This document shows, in pieces, positions 1 to 4,662 of a stretch of 6,981 bases of DNA. Positions within the stretch are counted from its first letter, which is position 1. Each line of letters begins with the position of its first letter. The position numbers and the translations under genes are program-made. A model generated the notes under the pieces. It worked only from the letters and a program-made list of their open reading frames with translations. It was not told the origin of the DNA and made no database searches. Source of the stretch: Methanomethylophilus sp963631655 (GTDB lineage: Archaea > Thermoplasmatota > Thermoplasmata > Methanomassiliicoccales > Methanomethylophilaceae); NCBI GenBank assembly GCA_963631655.1, contig CAVGRR010000079.1, positions 1 to 6,981 on the forward strand. Reading direction: 5' to 3'.

Positions 1-55
1 GAATAGACAGTTGTCTAACCGAGAATCAGAGTGTTACCTTGGAGTCCGAATTATT

Positions 56-86
56 GGCTCTCTACGAATTTGGGTAGATGAGGTAA
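56..86 (+). repeat. Left terminal inverted repeat of the ISL3 element
   Basis: Thirty-one bases identical to the reverse complement of 1519-1549. It starts GGCTCTCTACG at the outer edge and ends GATGAGGTAA on the inner side. It lies 21 bp beyond the transposase stop codon. Confidence 0.95.
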
Positions 87-107
87 GGAAAACCCTGCCT
101 TCCGAGA

Positions 108-1436
108 TCAGAATCTGAATGTCAGGTCCCCCTGTCTGAGGAAGATAAGACTGTAGAAATTGTTCACAGACTTGTATCCGTATGCCTGCCTGCGGGCATC
201 TTGAATGTTCTTGTTGATGCCTTCACACACCGAATTGCTGACCGGATGACGGGTCCACGCAACAATGCGGTCGAACTTGTCGCAGAAGGTCTTGGCCTTC
301 TTTTTTAGGTATTCGTGACCGGACTCTTTCACCCACTCAACCCATTCAAACAACCTATTCAACATGATGTCTGGGTCATTGATTTTCATTATCTCGAGGA
401 ATGCCTCTTTCATATCATATGCCAGAGCCATTTCCGGATTGGTCAGACGGATCTCGCGCAGGCGGTCCGCCTGCGCATCAGTGAGATCCTTCTCGTGACG
501 AAGGAAGATGTATTTCGTGAGTGAAAGGCGTTCGTCCTTATTCCTCCGGATGAGCTGTTTTCTGATGTTGTTGACAGCTTCATTGACGGCCTTGGCAAGG
601 TGGAAACGGTCCCATACGAGGTCGGCATTGGGGAATAACTTCGTTATTCCCGCCTCATATGCTCTGCTCATATCCGCACTGAAGAACCTTATCGATTCAG
701 GATCTCCCCCTTGGACAATGAGGTGGTCTCTGAACAGTTCCAGGGAATCCTGTGAATGTCCTTTGCACATGAAGATCACCTTGTGTCTTTGGTCCACAAA
801 CACGGAGATGTAATCCTGGCCGTGACCGAACTGGGTCTCGTCCACGTACACGCCAGTGACATACGACAGATCCTGTTCACAGAGAGCCGATTTTACAGCA
901 TCGTTCAGTATCGCATCAACAGTATCCGTGTGAAGATAGAACTCTTTGGCAACAGCGGACTTGGTTTTAGAACGTAATGCAGCGATAACTGCCTGTGCCA
1001 GCGGACGTGTATACGACTTTCCTGGATCTGCAGCAGGGAATCTCAACTGTGGGGTTCCCCCACAGTTACTGCATTTGAGTTTCGGCAAATTGACCGCAAG
1101 CATACATTGGAACCCCTTATCAACCACGTGCTTGTATCTGCGGGTCTTGTAGGATATTGGTATAGCAGGCTGACCACAACACGGACAACGGTATTCTTCT
1201 TTGAGAACAGGCGAGATGTAATAGATGATCAGGCCCGAATCACGTTCAATGAGATCCCTGCAATGAACTGCATTTCGGATATCTGGGTGATCGTCAGAAT
1301 ATTCCCCCTCGGATGTCTGAATTGCAATATGGGACAATCTCCAATGTGTTGAAAGTCTCATTTGGGCCCGTATGACACGGGCATCGGGAGTCTCAGGAGC
1401 GTTAATAATATCAATGTTGAACTGATTCAAGGACAT
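108..1436 (-). CDS. ISL3-family DDE transposase
   Basis: This 442-residue protein should catalyse cut-and-paste movement of the surrounding element. An N-terminal zinc-binding region has Cys84, Cys86 and Cys87 followed by the pair Cys122/Cys125 (CSNC), as in the zf-ISL3 domain. A helix-turn-helix-like stretch follows at about 150-182. The DDE_Tnp_ISL3 catalytic core has Asp199 in VYVDET, Asp255 in FFSADMSRAY and Glu405 in SNSVCEGINK, so all three expected acidic residues are present. The conserved DRFHLAK segment (276-282) and the C-terminal QAYGYKSVNNFYSLIFLRQG block are also typical. Length is normal for the family and there is no frameshift. The ATG start is supported by GAGGT ten bases upstream. 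The stop is TGA. It is probably functional. Confidence 0.95.
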   Translation of the reverse strand: MSLNQFNIDIINAPETPDARVIRAQMRLSTHWRLSHIAIQTSEGEYSDDHPDIRNAVHCRDLIERDSGLIIYYISPVLKEEYRCPCCGQPAIPISYKTRRYKHVVDKGFQCMLAVNLPKLKCSNCGGTPQLRFPAADPGKSYTRPLAQAVIAALRSKTKSAVAKEFYLHTDTVDAILNDAVKSALCEQDLSYVTGVYVDETQFGHGQDYISVFVDQRHKVIFMCKGHSQDSLELFRDHLIVQGGDPESIRFFSADMSRAYEAGITKLFPNADLVWDRFHLAKAVNEAVNNIRKQLIRRNKDERLSLTKYIFLRHEKDLTDAQADRLREIRLTNPEMALAYDMKEAFLEIMKINDPDIMLNRLFEWVEWVKESGHEYLKKKAKTFCDKFDRIVAWTRHPVSNSVCEGINKNIQDARRQAYGYKSVNNFYSLIFLRQGDLTFRF

Positions 1437-1446
1437 GTGGCTTTCT

Positions 1447-1451
1447 ACCTC
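1447..1451 (-). promoter_or_regulatory. Ribosome binding site of the transposase
   Basis: GAGGT on the minus strand, ten bases before the ATG at 1436. This supports that start rather than an internal one. Confidence 0.55.
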
Positions 1452-1518
1452 GATAAATTACAGAATGCCACACTCTTTCTAATATCTTCTTGACCTGGTC
1501 CTCAGACACCCCTCTCGT

Positions 1519-1549
1519 TTACCTCATCTACCCAAATTCGTAGAGAGCC
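1519..1549 (-). repeat. Right terminal inverted repeat of the ISL3 element
   Basis: Perfect 31-bp inverted partner of 56-86. It lies 82 bp upstream of the transposase start, so the transposase promoter must sit within or next to it. Confidence 0.95.
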
Positions 1550-1822
1550 TTCTTTTTCAGCCTCTTTCTATCGGAAATCGATATGGAAAGGGCTTGACTG
1601 CGAAAAAATTCGGCCCTTGCTATTTATCCGTGCCGTAGACATTTCGTAGAAATTTTACAGGGGTTGTATTTTTGCGGCACATAGCTTGTACTTCGGCTTT
1701 ATTGGATTAAAAATCCAACATTAATTTAATGTTTGAAATGACGCCCCGCAATTATGAAAAACAAGGTGTTTATAGTTCACCAATGTCGAAGACCCAGATA
1801 GGCAATAAACGTATCTATGGTG
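1550..1822. other. AT-rich intergenic region, no gene seen
   Basis: Between the end of the insertion sequence and the stop of the HepT-like gene I see no convincing coding frame on either strand. A 35-codon plus-strand frame (1738-1845) overlaps the HepT-like 3' end and has no family resemblance. The stretch holds small palindromes (see 1702-1733). It also holds weak distant complementarities: GTGCCG with CGGCAC about 40 bases apart, and AAGGGC with GCCCTT. These could be remnants of the target of the insertion or the 3' end of the HepT-like transcript. No RNA family was recognised. Confidence 0.5.
1702..1733. repeat. Two overlapping small palindromes
   Basis: TTGGATT (1702-1708) pairs with AATCCAA (1712-1718) around a 3-base loop. 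AACATTA (1717-1723) pairs with TAATGTT (1727-1733) around another 3-base loop, sharing two bases with the first. The two hairpins are mutually compatible except at the shared AA. They lie about 90 bases beyond the stop of the HepT-like gene and could end its transcript, but the AT content makes chance plausible. Confidence 0.35.
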
Positions 1823-2260
1823 TCAGTGCCTTTCGACGACTGTGACTTCTCCTGATTTAATCATGGAGATGACTATTCTGCACCCTTCTTCGATCAGGTC
1901 AAGATTGGATTTTAGATGGTCCCAGATTAACCTCAGGTCAAGGGCAGGCGTGCCGTATAAGTGTGCTATGAGTTCTCCGTCGATCGATGCGGTCTCCATC
2001 GCTTTGTTGAGTATCAGCGCATTATCCAGCTGTTCCATCCGAACACCGATGATCTCATACCTCATCGCAGAAACGTCTCTTGCTGCATGGTTGTCAAGGA
2101 AGTCTTCGAAACTTAACCCTTGTATCTAATTCCTGATTATCGACACCGATTCGAGACATAAGTTCATTCCTTTGATGACTTCCTCTTCATTTTGATAGGG
2201 TTCGATCTCGGGTTCGTATTCCATGTAGTTATCCATCTTGGATGTGTCGACTTCCTGCAT
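1823..2260 (-). CDS. HepT/DUF86-like protein with in-frame amber codon (candidate pyrrolysine readthrough)
   Basis: Reading from ATG 2260 gives 44 codons, then TAG (2126-2128), then 100 more codons in the same frame to TGA (1823-1825). The joined 145-residue product looks like one protein: after a charged N-terminus, residues about 28-44 form the first helix, and GLSFEDFLDN (48-57), then YEIIGV and finally HLYG...LDLRLIWDHL match the HepT/DUF86 (HEPN) pattern. In MntA-HepT systems HepT is the RNase toxin, silenced by AMPylation of the tyrosine in R-x4-H-x-Y. Here H-x-Y is kept (HLY) but the expected arginine five residues before the His is Gly. The conserved Glu of the IIGE block is Val. By alignment from memory the amber falls where relatives have Tyr (I-x-x-Y-x-x-G-L-S-F), one base change away. 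No nucleotidyltransferase partner is adjacent. A TATA-like GATAAATAC about 26 bases upstream fits a leaderless start at 2260. Met9, Met13 or Met32 are alternative starts. It could instead be a pseudogene with a nonsense mutation, or translation could start beyond the TAG. Confidence 0.65.
2126..2128 (-). other. In-frame amber (TAG) codon 45 of the HepT-like gene
   Basis: The minus-strand codon is TAG, with AAT before and ATA after, in phase with both halves of the protein (303 bases from the terminal stop codon). Family-like sequence continues directly on both sides without any indel. Methanomassiliicoccales decode TAG as pyrrolysine using pyl genes elsewhere in the genome. I infer possible insertion of pyrrolysine; the sequence alone does not show decoding. 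Confidence 0.6.
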
Positions 2261-2273
2261 CGCAGTCGTATTC

Positions 2274-2339
2274 GATCCCGGGTATTTATCGTGTCTGGCA
2301 CATTAGGTCTGTCTGCACATGGTCCCGGGGGTATTTCTA
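2274..2339 (-). repeat. Duplicated promoter-proximal motif
   Basis: Two similar copies on the minus strand: TAGAAATACCCCCGGGACC (2339-2321) and GATAAATACCCGGGATC (2290-2274). They agree at 14 of 17 positions with a 2-base indel. The second contains the predicted TATA box. They may be operator half-sites for a DNA-binding regulator, or a chance similarity around CCCGGG. Confidence 0.35.
2282..2290 (-). promoter_or_regulatory. TATA-like box before the HepT-like gene
   Basis: Minus-strand GATAAATAC is centred about 26 bases upstream of ATG 2260, the usual archaeal TATA-to-start distance. The transcript would be leaderless from that ATG, and no Shine-Dalgarno sequence is visible there. The match to the consensus is moderate. 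Confidence 0.4.
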
Positions 2340-2392
2340 AAAAAGTATGTCGAACAGAATATTTGGACCCATTCAGGGCCCAAATATTGTTC
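2339..2392 (-). terminator. Hairpin and T-run terminator of the DUF2798 gene
   Basis: Arms 2352-2370 and 2376-2392 pair over about 17 bases with one bulge and one mismatch around a 5-base loop (ATTCA). On the minus strand a run of six T (2344-2339) follows about eight bases after the stem. It lies about 20 bases past the stop codon at 2413, so it probably ends that transcript before the HepT-like gene. Confidence 0.55.
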
Positions 2393-2412
2393 TGGTGAAA
2401 GTAAATTGTTGA

Positions 2413-2928
2413 TCAGGCGGTCTCCGGCTCATTGGGCTCGGAGGCACCGCGGGTGTGGATGTGCTTCATCACTGCCCTGGCGATAGGCTGGGCGATGAGA
2501 GTTTCGTACCAGAATGCGAAGCAGAAGTTTCTGGGCCAGATGGACGGCCAGTCCTGAATCGCAAGGGTGATGGATTCGCCCTGGAAGATATGTCCGATGG
2601 CTGGGCCGATGAGGGTCATCATCATCGACATCATAAGGACGCATGCGATAATACTGAATGTGATCTTTGTGTAGAAGCTGTCACTGGGTTCGGTAAATTT
2701 GGAGACAACTTTGCCTGCAATGTTTGCTACGAAGAGGTTCATCAGAAGCATGGCTGCCAGCCATACAAGCGGAAGCGAAATCCACGAATTAAGAACGACT
2801 CCTACATCAATCCTGCCGTTGCTGATGCAAACACATGTCGTTTGCATGAAAATGCAGGTCAAAAAAGCAATTATGCTTCCGTAAATGAATCCTTCTCTGC
2901 CGTTCCAAGGTAATCTTTGGTCCATCAT
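2413..2928 (-). CDS. DUF2798-type integral membrane protein
   Basis: The 171-residue product has four hydrophobic helices (residues about 13-33, 45-66, 88-110 and 132-150) and a hydrophilic C-terminus rich in Glu and Pro. It resembles two-unit DUF2798 proteins. Each half starts with a helix containing SIIA (about 16-19 and 88-91) and a second helix ending in a basic patch (AGKVVSKF; QPIARAVMKHIH), so it looks like an internal duplication. The function of the family is not established; no catalytic residues are evident. The ATG at 2928 is preferred because AGGTG lies six bases upstream. A GTG at 2937 would overlap that site. The gene has its own promoter, an 85-90 base leader and a terminator hairpin. 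Stop is TGA. It is not obviously linked to its neighbours. Confidence 0.75.
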   Translation of the reverse strand: MMDQRLPWNGREGFIYGSIIAFLTCIFMQTTCVCISNGRIDVGVVLNSWISLPLVWLAAMLLMNLFVANIAGKVVSKFTEPSDSFYTKITFSIIACVLMMSMMMTLIGPAIGHIFQGESITLAIQDWPSIWPRNFCFAFWYETLIAQPIARAVMKHIHTRGASEPNEPETA

Positions 2929-2934
2929 GTGTAA

Positions 2935-2939
2935 CACCT
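2935..2939 (-). promoter_or_regulatory. Ribosome binding site that fixes the DUF2798 start
   Basis: AGGTG on the minus strand, six bases before ATG 2928. It overlaps the GTG at 2937, which rules against that codon as the start. Confidence 0.6.
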
Positions 2940-2995
2940 AATTGCGTACACTGTTTCCGGGACCGGAGAAATGGTTCCTTCCGATTTTACGTGGT

Positions 2996-3022
2996 ACGGA
3001 TTGACGATACTCGTCAATCGGT
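2996..3022. promoter_or_regulatory. Palindromic operator-like site at the predicted start of the DUF2798 transcript
   Basis: GATTGACGA (2999-3007) and TCGTCAATC (3011-3019) are perfect inverted repeats around TAC. Allowing one mismatch, the arms extend to 12 bases (2996-3022). The minus-strand TATA box at 3044-3037 predicts transcription to begin near 3013, so the palindrome covers the start site. Archaeal repressors commonly bind there. It could also form a hairpin at the 5' end of the mRNA. Confidence 0.55.
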
Positions 3023-3036
3023 CGAAAGAGTCCTAG

Positions 3037-3044
3037 TATATAAA
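3037..3044 (-). promoter_or_regulatory. TATA box of the DUF2798 gene
   Basis: Minus-strand TTTATATA is a near-ideal archaeal TATA element, about 110 bases upstream of ATG 2928. It implies a leader of roughly 85-90 bases. Confidence 0.6.
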
Positions 3045-3157
3045 GCGAATCTTCATTTTATTTTCTATTTCGTAATTTCACGTAAAATCCACTGAAAAAT
3101 CAATGTGCCAGCAACAGGATTCCTGATTGCTTGAATCTTTTGTTTGAATTCTAATTT

Positions 3158-3233
3158 GGAAAAAGTGTAATTTTGAAGTAATTTTACTTAGAAAAAGTGT
3201 ATTTTTTGACATTTATTATTAGGAAAAAATGTA
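3158..3233 (+). repeat. Three 12-bp repeats at exact 32-bp spacing
   Basis: GGAAAAAGTGTA (3158-3169), AGAAAAAGTGTA (3190-3201) and GGAAAAAATGTA (3222-3233) share the consensus RGAAAAARTGTA. Start-to-start distances are 32 and 32 bases, about three turns of DNA, so they lie on one helix face. The next position in phase, 3254, begins GGATTTTATAG at the predicted TATA box. The spacers differ, so this is not a simple tandem duplication. Regulator binding sites for the ATPase promoter are the likeliest reading. Confidence 0.65.
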
Positions 3234-3256
3234 TGTAATTGCATATTTGCATAGGA

Positions 3257-3264
3257 TTTTATAG
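3257..3264 (+). promoter_or_regulatory. TATA box of the ATPase gene, leaderless start
   Basis: TTTTATAG lies about 25 bases upstream of ATG 3285, so transcription would begin at or next to the start codon. No Shine-Dalgarno sequence precedes the ATG, in agreement with a leaderless mRNA. It directly follows the three-copy repeat array. Confidence 0.5.
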
Positions 3265-3284
3265 AATCAAAATCATTTATTCTT

Positions 3285-4607
3285 ATGTCCGTGGTCTTCG
3301 AGAGAAAGATCGAATCCAGGATCCTTGATTATTTCAATAATCTGAACGCCCCTATATTGATAGTCGAAGGTGCCAGACAGGTCGGCAAGTCGTTCATCAT
3401 CAGGACCTTGGGCAGCAAGCATTACTCTCATTTCGTAGAGATCAATCTTGTTCAGGATAAACAGGGTCAGCAGATCTTCGATAACATCCGGACTACCAAG
3501 GATTTCTATTATGCCGTGCAGTCGCTGGCCTCCGAACCATTGGGCAACAGTTCTGATACTTTGATTTTCATAGACGAGATCCAGGAACAAAAGGATCTCA
3601 TCACCCTGCTGAAGTTCCTGCGCGAGGAGAACCGTTACAGATACATCGTCAGCGGTTCTCTGCTTGGAGTCGAGTTCAAAAAGACCGCGTCCGTCCCAGT
3701 CGGAAGCGTGAGCACGGTCCGTATGTATCCTATGGACATCGAGGAGTTCCTCTGGGCCAACGGCATACAGAAAGAACTTCTGAGCGACCTTAGGTTGATG
3801 ATCACGAAAAAAGAGCAGGTGCCAGACGCGCTCCACAAGAGAATCATGGACCTGTTCAAAGACTATCTCATCTCCGGCGGACTTCCTTACTGCGTGGATG
3901 TTTTCTTAAAGACCCAGGATGTCGTTTCCGTGAGGAATGCGCAGAAGGATATCCTGAAGATGTACGACAATGATGCCACCAGATACGACATCCATAACAA
4001 ACTGCACACCAAGCTCATTTTGGATATGATCCCTTCGAACATCGAGAACAAGAGGAAGAGGATCTTCGCCAAGGACATCGAGGGTAAGCCGAACGCCAGA
4101 TTCGATAAGTTCAGTGACGATTTCGATAGTCTGGTGGATTCCGGTGTCGTCCTCAAGGTCGACTGCTGCACCAACCCCGTTTTTCCGCTGATCGAATCCA
4201 TGAAACGGAACCTGCTGAAACTGTATTATGCGGATGTGGGACTTCTTACATATGTCCTGTATCGGAACAATGTCAGGCCTTTGAGGGAGGACCTTCCGCA
4301 GATCAATCTCGGAAACGTGTACGAATGCGTGGCCGCCATGCAGCTTTCGGCGAACGGGCATCGTTTGTTCTATATGGACAGCAAACCCCTCGGTGAGGTC
4401 GACTATCTCATCGACGATTACGATTCCCTGTCTGTTACCGCATTGGAGATCAAATCAGGCAAGGATTACCGCAGACACAATGCCATCGACAAACTCATGA
4501 GGTCCGAAAACTGGAACGGTAAAGGTCTCGTCCTTTCGAATGCTGGCACTGTTGAATCCGACGGGAAATTGACCTATCTGCCGATCTATGCACTGATGTT
4601 CATTTGA
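3285..4607 (+). CDS. AAA+ ATPase with C-terminal DUF4143 (PD-(D/E)XK-like) domain
   Basis: This 440-residue cytoplasmic protein has an N-terminal AAA+ (AAA_14) domain: Walker A GARQVGKS (29-36), Walker B LIFIDE (Asp97, Glu98), and a sensor segment YIVSGSLLG (120-128) followed by the family signature YPMDIEEFLWANG (148-160). The C-terminal half carries DUF4143 with a nuclease-like pattern: Glu347 in GNVYE, Asp373 in GEVDYLID, and Glu388-x-Lys390 in ALEIKSGK. Length and order are typical and all key residues are present. Such ATPases are abundant in gut archaea and bacteria; their biological role is not settled, with mobile-element or defence links suspected. The gene stands alone, diverges from the DUF2798 gene and converges on the surface-protein gene. 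Start ATG 3285 fits the TATA spacing. Stop is TGA. ATP hydrolysis is well supported; nuclease activity is inference. Confidence 0.92.
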   Translation: MSVVFERKIESRILDYFNNLNAPILIVEGARQVGKSFIIRTLGSKHYSHFVEINLVQDKQGQQIFDNIRTTKDFYYAVQSLASEPLGNSSDTLIFIDEIQEQKDLITLLKFLREENRYRYIVSGSLLGVEFKKTASVPVGSVSTVRMYPMDIEEFLWANGIQKELLSDLRLMITKKEQVPDALHKRIMDLFKDYLISGGLPYCVDVFLKTQDVVSVRNAQKDILKMYDNDATRYDIHNKLHTKLILDMIPSNIENKRKRIFAKDIEGKPNARFDKFSDDFDSLVDSGVVLKVDCCTNPVFPLIESMKRNLLKLYYADVGLLTYVLYRNNVRPLREDLPQINLGNVYECVAAMQLSANGHRLFYMDSKPLGEVDYLIDDYDSLSVTALEIKSGKDYRRHNAIDKLMRSENWNGKGLVLSNAGTVESDGKLTYLPIYALMFI

Positions 4608-4622
4608 ATGGAACAGATATTG

Positions 4623-4650
4623 AAAAATCAGGGGAGTACAGGTCCCCTGA
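4623..4650 (-). terminator. Intrinsic terminator of the surface-protein gene
   Basis: TCAGGGGA (4628-4635) and TCCCCTGA (4643-4650) form a perfect 8-bp stem with a 7-base loop. On the minus strand the stem is followed at once by five T (4627-4623). It lies 13 bases after the surface-protein stop and between two convergent genes. The same hairpin could also slow plus-strand readthrough from the ATPase gene, though no T-run follows in that direction. Confidence 0.7.
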
Positions 4651-4662
4651 GGGGAAGAGGTT

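Larger units (their letters stand above)
56..1549 (-). mobile_element. ISL3-family insertion sequence, complete
   Basis: A 1494-bp element bounded by perfect 31-bp terminal inverted repeats (56-86 and 1519-1549), beginning GGCTCTCTACG at each outer end. It carries a single full-length ISL3 transposase on the minus strand and no passenger gene. The match between repeats stops sharply on both sides, which fixes the ends. ISL3 elements usually make an 8-bp target duplication. Here the flanking octamers are GAATTATT (48-55) and TTCTTTTT (1550-1557), which do not match. Identical repeats and an open transposase frame suggest recent activity; the missing duplication suggests later rearrangement or decay of the flank. 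Confidence 0.92.
2929..3284. other. Divergent intergenic region with two promoters
   Basis: This 356-bp gap separates the diverging membrane-protein and ATPase genes and contains no gene I can support. The left part holds the leader, palindrome and TATA box of the minus-strand gene. The right part, from about 3055, is strongly A+T rich and holds the 32-bp-spaced repeat array and TATA box of the plus-strand ATPase gene. I see nothing definite in about 3050-3157. Confidence 0.7.

Noticed and set aside
4..17. Short palindrome TAGACA-GT-TGTCTA at the window edge
   Set aside because: Six-base arms with no nearby gene to give it a role, and the context is cut by the window edge.
1636..1680. Possible small RNA or CRISPR-like hairpin with GTAGAAATTT
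   Set aside because: There is only one copy, the palindrome is imperfect and there is no spacer-repeat pattern or cas gene.
1738..1845. 35-codon plus-strand frame after the palindromes
   Set aside because: It has no ribosome binding site, no recognisable sequence, and overlaps the 3' end of the HepT-like gene.
1823..2065. Stand-alone 80-residue gene starting at ATG 2065
   Set aside because: Family-like sequence (GLSFEDFLDN...) continues upstream of this ATG in the same frame, and no ribosome binding site or TATA box is placed for it. The longer frame through the TAG explains more.
2455..2913. 152-codon open frame on the plus strand
   Set aside because: It is antisense to the DUF2798-like gene. 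Its Asp/His/Cys-rich translation has no family resemblance, while the minus strand shows clear membrane helices, a ribosome binding site and a terminator.
3273..3836. 187-codon open frame on the minus strand
   Set aside because: It is antisense to the ATPase gene, which has complete Walker motifs and all expected domains on the plus strand.
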